Both the position numbers and the translations under genes were made by a program. From positions 214,436 through 278,435 of IMG/VR virus record IMGVR_UViG_3300044641_009805: a stretch of DNA of 64,000 nucleotides, one strand, 5' to 3'. This DNA is from a virus. Below are positions 58,494 through 64,000 of the stretch, in pieces (within the stretch, counting starts at the first letter, position 1; every line of letters begins with the position of its first letter). The notes beneath the pieces were generated by a model. It did no database searches and was not told where the DNA came from. It saw only the letters and a list, made by a program, of their open reading frames with translations.

Positions 58494-58696
58494 GAGTTGG
58501 TGATCTCGTTCTCTACTACAACTCCGATAGGATTCCCCTCCCCCTCCTCGGAATCATTCTCCAAGAAAAGTTCTTGGATCTCCAAGAACTCAACCTCATC
58601 ACGGTGGATCATCGTTTGTTCTCGGTTCTACTGAGCAACGGATCCGAGAAAATCATACCGGATTCCTACCTCAGGCACCTCAACGAAGTGGAGTGA
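58490..58696 (+). CDS. KPGDL-family SH3-like protein
   Basis: 68 residues, GTG start. MRVGDLVLYYNSDRI, LLGIILQEKFL, FSVLLSNGSEKIIPDSYL. Confidence 0.65.
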   Translation: MRVGDLVLYYNSDRIPLPLLGIILQEKFLDLQELNLITVDHRLFSVLLSNGSEKIIPDSYLRHLNEVE

Positions 58697-58716
58697 AAAT
58701 CCCCACCTCGATAGGA

Positions 58717-58722
58717 TAGGAT
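58717..58722 (+). promoter_or_regulatory. -10-like TAGGAT, 6 nt from start
   Basis: TAGGAT (4/6), 6 nt, ATG 58729. TAGGAT also precedes 61393 (7 nt) and 63952 (7 nt). Confidence 0.4.
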
Positions 58723-58728
58723 AACATC

Positions 58729-59229
58729 ATGGCAACGAAGAAATCCTCCAGTTCCACCAAGAAATCCACCGAGAAAAAGAACTTCGTGTTGAAGTTCCAC
58801 ACATCCCTCGATGGAGAGAATAACTCCTGGGATTCACCTATGTTCTACAGTGAATCCGGGCAAGGTTGGGTGGCCGATATCGGAAGTGCAACTCGATATT
58901 CCGAGAGCGGTGCGGATGGGATCATCCTGGAACTTCTCAAGGTGGAAAAGATCGCATCCGAGTTGATCGATGTGAACGAGAAACCGGATAACCTCTTCTC
59001 ACTTCACACGGTGTTCCTCAATGTGAACAACATCCCGCAGATCATCAACAAGGTTCCCCAGTTCATCGGTGATACCTACCACCTCATTCCCTCCCACGAG
59101 AACTGGAGTGAGGAGGATCTGGTGGATATGTTGAAGGAGGATCGTTTCACGGTTCTATGGGATCCGGTTGGAAGTTTTGTTCCTGAGGATAACGAGAGTT
59201 GGTTGAATGGTTTGATGGGTAAATCATGA
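58729..59229 (+). CDS. Hypothetical protein with Ser/Lys-rich N-terminus
   Basis: 166 residues. N-terminal KKSSSSTKKSTEKKN, then a folded alpha/beta domain (FVLKFHTSLDGENNS, GWVADIGSATRYSESGADGII). Not an array paralogue. Its own leaderless promoter. Next gene overlaps by 4 nt. Confidence 0.55.
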   Translation: MATKKSSSSTKKSTEKKNFVLKFHTSLDGENNSWDSPMFYSESGQGWVADIGSATRYSESGADGIILELLKVEKIASELIDVNEKPDNLFSLHTVFLNVNNIPQIINKVPQFIGDTYHLIPSHENWSEEDLVDMLKEDRFTVLWDPVGSFVPEDNESWLNGLMGKS

Positions 59230-59408
59230 AGAAATCAGGAATGAGGGATGAACTACTTCAGGTTTGCATGGATTTCATCCGTGAGAATGGTATCAGTTGT
59301 TCCGAGGTTATCTACCAATCGGATCGGATCATCCTAAACTCCCAGGATTTCATCAAGAGGATCTGTGATGTGGTAGGTTACTATGAAGTGGAGGAGGATG
59401 AGAAGTGA
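59226..59408 (+). CDS. Small helical hypothetical protein
   Basis: 60 residues (MRDELLQVCMDFIRENGISC, DFIKRICDVVGYY). ATGA overlap with the previous gene. No family. Confidence 0.5.
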   Translation: MKKSGMRDELLQVCMDFIRENGISCSEVIYQSDRIILNSQDFIKRICDVVGYYEVEEDEK

Positions 59409-59590
59409 ACCTCCCTCGAATTCGAAGTGGATTTCGTTTGTTGTTGAGAAGTTCCACCGGGTTCTTCACCTCCTTCCCCAACTGGAACCTGATGGGTATC
59501 AGGGCCCGGCAGGTTGGAATATGTTTACGTGCCATTCGAAGTGGATTTTTTGATGAACCTCCGGTGAAAAACCCAACCGGTGGAGGATAG
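59405..59590 (+). CDS. Doubtful short ORF
   Basis: 61 codons, GTG start overlapping the previous TGA (GTGA). The product (LPRIRSGFRLLLRSSTGFF) is Arg/Ser-rich and does not look like the neighbours; GGATTT-type repeats are visible. It could be a real coupled gene or mere open frame. Confidence 0.25.
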   Translation: MNLPRIRSGFRLLLRSSTGFFTSFPNWNLMGIRARQVGICLRAIRSGFFDEPPVKNPTGGG

Positions 59591-59593
59591 TAT
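59588..59593 (+). promoter_or_regulatory. -10-like TAGTAT, 6 nt from start
   Basis: TAGTAT, 6 nt, ATG 59600; the paralogue at 55855 also has TAGTAT, 8 nt from its ATG. Confidence 0.4.
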
Positions 59594-59599
59594 TGAATC

Positions 59600-59842
59600 A
59601 TGTTGTACCGAGTAACATTTCACACCGAGATCCTTGTGGATTGTGTTGATCCTCACGAGGCCGAGAGTATCGGTTTCCGGAACCTATCCGAGGAGATTCG
59701 AGGTTCATCGGTGTACAAGGTTGAGAAGATCGATTCGGTGGATCAACTTCACCGGGAGGAACGTGGATCCTTACCATGGAGATCCACCGAGAGGCACCTT
59801 GAACCTGAACTTCGGGTAGAGGAAATCCTAGGAGGAAAGTGA
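59600..59842 (+). CDS. Small protein of a duplicated gene pair (copy B, first gene)
   Basis: 80 residues: YRVTFHTEILVDCVDPHEAE, RGSLPWRSTERHLEPE. Paralogue of the 55855 gene; shorter by 15 residues. Confidence 0.65.
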   Translation: MLYRVTFHTEILVDCVDPHEAESIGFRNLSEEIRGSSVYKVEKIDSVDQLHREERGSLPWRSTERHLEPELRVEEILGGK

Positions 59843-59844
59843 AC

Positions 59845-60117
59845 ATGACCTACCAACGTGAACAATTTGAAGGTTGGTTACCACTGGATGAACACCTAAA
59901 AAATCCTGTTAATTTCCCGGTTGGAATAACCTCCGGATTTCTTGTGATTTATTCTGCCCCACCTGGAAATGGGATGTGGAAAACAGGAGATCCGGTGTTA
60001 TTCCTTGGAGAAATTCCAGGTATGAAGGGCCATGGGATATTTTCCGGGATGGATGGTGTGGTTCGTTGGGGATCCCATACATTTGATTTTCGGGTGATTC
60101 CGGAGGAGGAACTATAG
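59845..60117 (+). CDS. Small protein of a duplicated gene pair (copy B, second gene)
   Basis: 90 residues from ATG 59845 (matching the start of the paralogue 56114 better than GTG 59839). LPLDEHLKNPVNFPVGITSG, FLGEIPGMKGHGIF, FRVIPEEEL. Confidence 0.65.
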   Translation: MTYQREQFEGWLPLDEHLKNPVNFPVGITSGFLVIYSAPPGNGMWKTGDPVLFLGEIPGMKGHGIFSGMDGVVRWGSHTFDFRVIPEEEL

Positions 60118-60119
60118 AG

Positions 60120-60500
60120 ATGGGTACAAATTATTACCTTAGAAAAGAATCACCTTCCAAATGTGTAACCTGTAAACACGATCCGGAGGAGGAGGTTCTT
60201 CACATCGGAAAATCCTCCTTCGGTTGGTGTTTCTCCCTACACATCATCCCCGAGATGGGTATCAATTCCCTGGAGGATTGGATCACCGAGTGGGGTAAAC
60301 CCAATACCAAAATCCTAAACGAATACGATGAGGAGGTTCTCCCCGAGGATATGATCAAAATCATCACCACTCGAGGCCCAGGGAGGTGGTGCCCGGAGGG
60401 AATGGAACTTCAACGCCATGCTCCATACCACAAGGAAAATCCAGGAACGGTTCGTGAGGGGCCAGGCTCCTATGATTTAATTCTCGGCGATTTTAGCTAG
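60120..60500 (+). CDS. Conserved phage protein, GTNYYL family
   Basis: 126 residues. MGTNYYLRKESPSKC, CVTCKHD (zinc-like Cys), LHIGKSSFGWCFSLHIIPE and SLEDWITEW. This HIGKSSxGWCF family is common in phages; its function is unknown. Ends 2 nt from the convergent nuclease gene. Confidence 0.75.
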   Translation: MGTNYYLRKESPSKCVTCKHDPEEEVLHIGKSSFGWCFSLHIIPEMGINSLEDWITEWGKPNTKILNEYDEEVLPEDMIKIITTRGPGRWCPEGMELQRHAPYHKENPGTVREGPGSYDLILGDFS

Positions 60501-60501
60501 T

Positions 60502-61293
60502 TTAAACTTCCTGTTGGAGTTTTTTTAATTTTTTCTTTTCCCACCCTAATCTCTGCTTTTCTTTCATCATTGCCCTGAACTCAGGATCATCCCACCTTTT
60601 CTTTCTGGATTCAATAACCTTGAATCGATATTCAGGATCCTCCCACATCTTCTTGCTAGATTCACTCATCTTTTCTCTGTATTCAGGATCTTCCCATACT
60701 TTCTTCATGGTTTCAGAAATCTTTTCTTGGTATTCAGGATCTTCCTTAAATTTCTTTTGAGTTTCACGCATTTTTTCTTTGAACTCAGGATCCTCCCACA
60801 TCTTTTTTCTAGATTCACTAATTTTGGATTGATATTCAGGATCCTCCCACATCTTTTTACTATTCTCACTCATCTTTTCTCTATGCTCAGGATTCTCCCA
60901 CATTTTCTTACTTATTTCCTGAAGTTTTTTTCTTTCTTCAGGATCTTCACACCTTTTTTTATGTGATTCACTCATCTTTTCTTTATGTACATCCGCATGT
61001 TTGTAACCTGAGCTACCTTCCCCTCCAACGGTAAGATTTGCTCCACCATTTCCATGGTGAACATATGTTTGAAGTTCCTGAATGAGTTGTATCTCTTTAT
61101 CTAGAGATTCCTGTTCGTTATAGGTTTCAAACACAACTTCTCTAATGATCCCATGTTTCTTTTTAATGTTGGTGTGAAGAAGATTTCTTTCTAGATCTTT
61201 AATCCTCTTCGTTATTCCCTTCCCAACATAAAATGGTTTCCCATCATCCTTCCGATAATCAACATACACGAAGAATTTCTTCTCAGTTTCCAT
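60502..61293 (-). CDS. GIY-YIG homing endonuclease with eight NUMOD3-like repeats
   Basis: 263 residues, minus strand. The GIY-YIG nuclease core is at the N-terminus: FFVYVDYRKD (GIY-like), FYVGKGITKR (YIG-like, with Arg) and a later Asn-Asn-Gly region (GNGGANLTVGGEG). Residues 105-240 are eight tandem 17-residue units of the NUMOD3 type (EKMSESSKKMWEDPEYR), which bind DNA. Mobile selfish element inserted into the array on the opposite strand. TATATTTAT promoter before the start. Confidence 0.85.
   Translation of the reverse strand: METEKKFFVYVDYRKDDGKPFYVGKGITKRIKDLERNLLHTNIKKKHGIIREVVFETYNEQESLDKEIQLIQELQTYVHHGNGGANLTVGGEGSSGYKHADVHKEKMSESHKKRCEDPEERKKLQEISKKMWENPEHREKMSENSKKMWEDPEYQSKISESRKKMWEDPEFKEKMRETQKKFKEDPEYQEKISETMKKVWEDPEYREKMSESSKKMWEDPEYRFKVIESRKKRWDDPEFRAMMKEKQRLGWEKKKLKKLQQEV
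60574..60981 (-). repeat. Eight tandem 51-bp NUMOD3-coding units
   Basis: Eight 17-residue repeats (K-x-S-E-x-x-K-K-x-W-E-D-P-E-Y/F). Coding repeat, not CRISPR. Confidence 0.85.
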
Positions 61294-61297
61294 ACCA

Positions 61298-61306
61298 ATA
61301 AATATA
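61298..61306 (-). promoter_or_regulatory. TATATTTAT element 4 nt before the start codon
   Basis: Minus-strand TATATTTAT, TGGT, ATG 61293. Confidence 0.5.
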
Positions 61307-61379
61307 CTCTAAATACCTAAAAAGGTAACAAAAACCATGGTTTTTGATAGGTTTTGTGTAAATTTAAGGGATCATAGAG

Positions 61380-61385
61380 TAGGAT
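61380..61385 (+). promoter_or_regulatory. -10-like TAGGAT, 7 nt from start
   Basis: TAGGAT, 7 nt, ATG 61393. Confidence 0.4.
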
Positions 61386-61392
61386 AAAATTT

Positions 61393-61569
61393 ATGAAATT
61401 TAAGATTTTTGGCATGGTTCTATGGAAGGAAAAACCTGGAGTTATTTCTTCCGGTTCCTCATGGTGCCTTGTGTATGGTGGGTGTTACCTACACGTTTGT
61501 GATTCCCTCCCACAACTCCTACTGGAACTCATCACCGAGTTCAGGAGCGAAAAACACATGGTGGGGTAA
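61393..61569 (+). CDS. 58-residue Cys-containing small protein
   Basis: ATG 61393, frame with GVISSGSSWCLVYGGCYLHV and a helix (LPQLLLELITEFRSEK). An overlapping frame from 61409 is open but less protein-like. Preceded by a TAGGAT -10. Unknown function. Confidence 0.45.
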   Translation: MKFKIFGMVLWKEKPGVISSGSSWCLVYGGCYLHVCDSLPQLLLELITEFRSEKHMVG

Positions 61570-61592
61570 CCGTGAAATTCCCCACCGCGGGA

Positions 61593-61601
61593 TGATATAC
61601 T
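61593..61601 (+). promoter_or_regulatory. Extended -10, 6 nt from start
   Basis: TGATATACT, 6 nt, ATG 61608; same 9-mer as at 54955. Confidence 0.55.
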
Positions 61602-61607
61602 TGAAAC

Positions 61608-61826
61608 ATGCTTCCCGGTAATCTTGTCAAAAACCTGTGCTTCACCCACCTCTATTCCACGGTGAAACAGGTTCACAGAGGACTTCCGGAGGATGTGATT
61701 CCAATCGATTCTCTACTCACCATTCTCACCCCACCCAACGGAACACTGATCAAGGTACTGTACCGTGGGAAGATTGGATGGGTAAACACTAACTTCCTGG
61801 AGGCAATCTACAATGAAACCCGGTGA
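61608..61826 (+). CDS. KPGDL-family SH3-like protein
   Basis: 72 residues. MLPGNLVKNLCFTHLYS, ILTPPNGTLIKVLYRGKIGW then VNTNFLEAI. Array restarts here after the nuclease insertion. Confidence 0.65.
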   Translation: MLPGNLVKNLCFTHLYSTVKQVHRGLPEDVIPIDSLLTILTPPNGTLIKVLYRGKIGWVNTNFLEAIYNETR

Positions 61827-62007
61827 TTTGATTGAGTTCCGCAAATGGGGTTCCGGAACCTCCATGTGGCACACCTACATCGGAATGGTACTGGAAACTC
61901 CAATCATCTTCAACCACGAACACTGGTGTACCATTCTTCACAACGGTGAGGTTCGAAAGGAAATGGTAACACCCAACTGGTATGTTTTAAGCAATGATCC
62001 CCGGTAA
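61813..62007 (+). CDS. KPGDL-family SH3-like protein
   Basis: 64 residues. MKPGDLIEFRKWGSG, IGMVLETPIIF, CTILHNGEVRKEMV. 14-nt overlap. Confidence 0.65.
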   Translation: MKPGDLIEFRKWGSGTSMWHTYIGMVLETPIIFNHEHWCTILHNGEVRKEMVTPNWYVLSNDPR

Positions 62008-62212
62008 AATATACCTCTCCGATTCCTGCACCGTTTGGAACTCCCCTTCCACACAATCCCCTGAAATCATGGTGGATCACCTGGAATACAACGAAATAGT
62101 TCTTCTGCTCTCCCTCCACGGAGATGAACTCCAGGTTTTAACACCCCGAGAAAAAATAGGTTGGATTTCCCCCCGATCCGATGGAAAGGCCCGATTACGT
62201 GAGAATCGGTGA
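61994..62212 (+). CDS. KPGDL-family SH3-like protein
   Basis: 72 residues. MIPGKIYLSDSCTVW, IVLLLSLHGDELQVLTPREK then IGWISPRSD. Confidence 0.6.
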   Translation: MIPGKIYLSDSCTVWNSPSTQSPEIMVDHLEYNEIVLLLSLHGDELQVLTPREKIGWISPRSDGKARLRENR

Positions 62213-62414
62213 TATTGTAACCAACAATTCCCCAGGAAGTTCCTCCAAGTTATTCTCATCCCCACTCGGATCGGTTCCTCCTGGAACCAGGAAATACCAC
62301 GGGCTTCTAACCGGAATCGGTTTGGTTGTTGATGTTCATCGTTCCGATGTTAAGGTTATCTGTGGTGAAAATATTGGTTGGTGTTATGTAGGAAACGTGA
62401 AGGTGGTGGAATGA
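62199..62414 (+). CDS. KPGDL-family SH3-like protein
   Basis: 71 residues from GTG 62199 (MRIGDIVTNNSPG), matching the family N-terminus better than ATG 62181. GLVVDVHRSDVKVICGENIGW. Confidence 0.6.
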   Translation: MRIGDIVTNNSPGSSSKLFSSPLGSVPPGTRKYHGLLTGIGLVVDVHRSDVKVICGENIGWCYVGNVKVVE

Positions 62415-62620
62415 AGGATATTCAACTCGGAGATCTGGTTTTTATCATCGGTTCCCTATACATTCACCCTCAAACCCCGGTAATCATCTCCGATATTTTC
62501 CAACCTCCTTATTCCTCCACACCATGGTACGTGGTTCTCAATCCACTCACCGGTGAGAAACTGGAATATCAGGAACACAACATCTCAACCACACCACCCA
62601 TCGGAACACTTCCCAAATGA
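62411..62620 (+). CDS. KPGDL-family SH3-like protein
   Basis: 69 residues. KDIQLGDLVFIIGSLYIHP, PVIISDIFQPPYSS, YVVLNPLTGEKLEYQEHN. Confidence 0.6.
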   Translation: MKDIQLGDLVFIIGSLYIHPQTPVIISDIFQPPYSSTPWYVVLNPLTGEKLEYQEHNISTTPPIGTLPK

Positions 62621-62841
62621 TCCCCGGTGATCTTCTCCGTGCCCGGAGTAAAATCAGGGTTGGATTGGTTCGGATCTACACCGATGATCAATGTGATTCA
62701 TGGGAAACACACGTGAAAAAGGGTGAAACCTTCGTTCTACTGGATGAACACCAGAACTCATGGAAACAGGATGTTTGTAAGGTTCTATTTCCCCGTGGAG
62801 TTCGTTGGGTTTACCGGCTGGATGTGGAGGTGGTGGAGTGA
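62617..62841 (+). CDS. KPGDL-family SH3-like protein
   Basis: 74 residues. MIPGDLLRARSKIRVGLVRI, GETFVLLDEHQNSW, CKVLFPRGVRWVYRLDVEVVE. Confidence 0.65.
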   Translation: MIPGDLLRARSKIRVGLVRIYTDDQCDSWETHVKKGETFVLLDEHQNSWKQDVCKVLFPRGVRWVYRLDVEVVE

Positions 62842-63023
62842 GAAACGATGATATCCTCAGTGTGAATCAGGTGGTACCTGGATCCCTGGTTCTTCACCGT
62901 TACAACCCTGAGATCGGTGTGGTTCTCCGCGTTTCCTGGAACATGGTTGAGATTCTACTCGGAAACTCCACCGTGAGGTGGGAGATGAATGGATTCAGGA
63001 ATATCTTTAGGAATCTCCAGTGA
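62838..63023 (+). CDS. KPGDL-family SH3-like protein
   Basis: 61 residues, GTG start 62838. QVVPGSLVLHRYNPEIGVVL, VEILLGNSTVRWEM. GTGA overlap with the previous stop. Confidence 0.6.
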   Translation: MRNDDILSVNQVVPGSLVLHRYNPEIGVVLRVSWNMVEILLGNSTVRWEMNGFRNIFRNLQ

Positions 63024-63211
63024 AACGAGGAACCCTGGTTAGATTCAACGTTTACCCCTATTCCTCATGGGGATTGGGGATTCTCCTCGGTGAGAAACCG
63101 TTTGTGGATAGAGAAGGTAGGAATCACCGTGGATTTTATGATGTTTTAACCCAGTGTGGGGTTAAACTCGTTTCCGATGAGTTCTTCGAGAGGTTGAGCT
63201 GGGATGTTTAA
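63020..63211 (+). CDS. KPGDL-family SH3-like protein
   Basis: 63 residues, GTG start. MKRGTLVRFNVYPYSSW, LGILLGEKPF, YDVLTQCGVKLVSDEFFERL. Confidence 0.65.
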   Translation: MKRGTLVRFNVYPYSSWGLGILLGEKPFVDREGRNHRGFYDVLTQCGVKLVSDEFFERLSWDV

Positions 63212-63410
63212 CACCGGTGATCTGGTTCTAATCACCGCGGATTTTCTGGAACCACATGAACCCCGTGTGGGGATATTCTGGAGCGATAAGGTTCCACTGG
63301 ATGAATGGGGAGATCAGGTTGCAGGTGAGTGTGATTGTATCGTTTTCTGGAACGAAGATTTCATTCCTTTCATATGGGAAAACCTAACACTCCTCTCGGA
63401 GGCACCATGA
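63204..63410 (+). CDS. KPGDL-family SH3-like protein
   Basis: 68 residues. MFNTGDLVLITADFLEP, RVGIFWSDKVPL, CDCIVFWNEDFIPFIWENL. Confidence 0.6.
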   Translation: MFNTGDLVLITADFLEPHEPRVGIFWSDKVPLDEWGDQVAGECDCIVFWNEDFIPFIWENLTLLSEAP

Positions 63411-63655
63411 AACCCGGTGATTTGGTTGGTGTGAAGGATGGTGATAAAGGTAACACCTACTGGTTATACCATCCTGAATCCCCAATTACCATTAACCTCA
63501 TCCCCACCGATATTCGGTTTGGATTCTCGGATACCGGTTTGATATTGAAAACCCATATGAACAATGGGATGTACCCTTACGCAACCTTCCTCAAGATTCT
63601 CACCCCTCGGGGAATCGGTTGGGCAAATGAGAATTGGGTGGAGGTTCTCAAGTGA
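63407..63655 (+). CDS. KPGDL-family SH3-like protein
   Basis: 82 residues from ATG 63407. MKPGDLVGVKDGDKGNTYW, DTGLILKTHMNNG, LKILTPRGIGWANENWVEVL. Confidence 0.65.
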   Translation: MKPGDLVGVKDGDKGNTYWLYHPESPITINLIPTDIRFGFSDTGLILKTHMNNGMYPYATFLKILTPRGIGWANENWVEVLK

Positions 63656-63918
63656 AACCCGGATCACAAGTTCGTTTAATTCCTGAGTTAGAAGGTAACG
63701 ATTGTTCTCTTCCCCTATGGGATGATCCACCTGATTTCACTTCAATCTATAGGAAGAACCACACCGGGAGGTTCCGTTACTCCGAGGTGGGAGTGATTCT
63801 TGAACAAAGATACATTCTCAATGATGTTCATGATTCTCTACCCACCAGTTTTTGGGTGAAGGTGTTGTGCCCCGGTGGGATTGGTTGGATAAAGAGATGT
63901 GATCTGGAGTTGGTGTGA
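63652..63918 (+). CDS. KPGDL-family SH3-like protein
   Basis: 88 residues, GTG start. MKPGSQVRLIPELEG, EVGVILEQRYIL, WVKVLCPGGIGWIKRCDLEL. Confidence 0.65.
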   Translation: MKPGSQVRLIPELEGNDCSLPLWDDPPDFTSIYRKNHTGRFRYSEVGVILEQRYILNDVHDSLPTSFWVKVLCPGGIGWIKRCDLELV

Positions 63919-63938
63919 AAAGTTGAAACCTGGTGTGT

Positions 63939-63944
63939 TAGGAT
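63939..63944 (+). promoter_or_regulatory. -10-like TAGGAT, 7 nt from start
   Basis: TAGGAT, 7 nt, ATG 63952. Confidence 0.4.
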
Positions 63945-63951
63945 TGAATCT

Positions 63952-64000
63952 ATGAAACCCGGTAATCTGGTTCGAGTTACCAACACCCTAACCCCTCTCT
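63952..64000 (+). CDS. KPGDL-family protein, start only
   Basis: ATG 63952: MKPGNLVRVTNTLTPL, running off the window edge. Array continues beyond this window. Confidence 0.55.
   Translation, partial: MKPGNLVRVTNTLTPL

Larger units (their letters stand above)
59600..60117 (+). repeat. Duplicated two-gene block, copy B
   Basis: See copy A at 55855-56398; same gene order and similar proteins. Confidence 0.75.
52947..64000 (+). other. KPGDL/SH3-like small-gene array (about 35 members in this part)
   Basis: Mostly 57-95 residue genes, same strand, overlapping by 4 to about 30 nt, with the pattern M-x-x-G-D/S-L-V near the N-terminus, a central G-I/V-I-L strand and often a G-x-IGW strand before the end. 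The 16-mer ATGAAACCCGGTGATyT recurs at gene starts. Interrupted by a lectin-like gene (54066), a GIY-YIG nuclease (60502) and a few unrelated genes. Runs off the window edge. Confidence 0.75.

Noticed and set aside
60574-60981. CRISPR-like tandem repeats
   Set aside because: Eight 51-bp units keep one reading frame and encode NUMOD3-type motifs; no spacers.
1-64000. tRNA or rRNA genes
   Set aside because: No cloverleaf or conserved rRNA segment was noticed; gaps are too short for most. A tRNAscan run would be decisive.
1-64000. T4-type late promoters (TATAAATA)
   Set aside because: No consistent set with the T4 word; the AT-rich elements found are better described by their fixed distance to start codons.

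Overview
The window looks like part of a large tailed-phage genome (Caudoviricetes, probably a jumbo-class myovirus). It is almost fully coding, with genes overlapping by ATGA, GTGA, TTGA or TAATG and no intergenic gap above about 200 bases. It carries its own DNA precursor and replication genes: class II ribonucleotide reductase, ThyX, a ThyA-fold enzyme, two nucleotide kinases, thymidine kinase, dCMP deaminase, a dUTPase/dCTPase-like enzyme, a DnaE-type polymerase and a flap nuclease. It also has phage virion genes: a T4-type lysozyme, a repeat-rich tail fibre and a lectin-like protein. No terminase, portal or capsid gene is in view. Lipobox proteins, a Cys-rich lipoprotein and a formylglycine-generating-enzyme-like protein (41.9-46 kb) point to a Gram-negative, perhaps myxobacterial or deltaproteobacteria-like host. 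That host call is an inference.

Layout. 1-7.9 kb: nucleotide metabolism, Hsp20, a DNA methyltransferase, a metallophosphoesterase and an HNH nuclease. 8-13.7 kb: putative virion proteins, a Dps-like ferritin, and a nucleotidyltransferase / ligase-adenylyltransferase / phosphoesterase operon. 13.8-26.3 kb: IMPDH/GMPR, DnaE, kinases, a glycosyltransferase, two sugar-nucleotide epimerases, the ThyA-fold enzyme with an Asn-to-Asp change typical of dCMP hydroxymethylase, Tdk and dCMP deaminase. 26.3-36 kb: a run of proteins sharing a short amphipathic LRRIIKEE-like peptide, mixed with an Fe/Mn superoxide dismutase, spanin/holin-like membrane proteins and a nitrilase. 36-42 kb: GapR-like protein, isocitrate lyase, Pol X-like protein, HAD phosphatase and flap nuclease. 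42-46 kb: secreted and lipoprotein cluster plus an MBD4-like glycosylase. 46-50 kb: coiled-coil protein, tail fibre and lysozyme on the minus strand. 50-64 kb: a long tandem array of about 35 tiny overlapping genes, most starting with a (M)KPGDLV-like SH3-fold signature, interrupted by a lectin-like gene and a GIY-YIG nuclease with eight NUMOD3-like repeats.

Four themes stand out. (i) The KPGDL gene array, which appears to be expanding by duplication. (ii) A promoter layout in which a -10 element (often extended, TGaTAnnnT, or TATATTTAT) lies 5-7 nt from the start codon, predicting leaderless mRNAs; in four cases the upstream gene's TGA stop is also the TG of the promoter. (iii) A possible 5-hydroxymethylcytosine pathway with sugar decoration and an MBD4-like repair glycosylase. 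(iv) A shared terminal peptide with [IL]xE sites that could target proteins into the prohead. Superoxide dismutase, Dps, isocitrate lyase and a nitrilase are unusual phage cargo. All calls come from reading the sequence; no database search was run.
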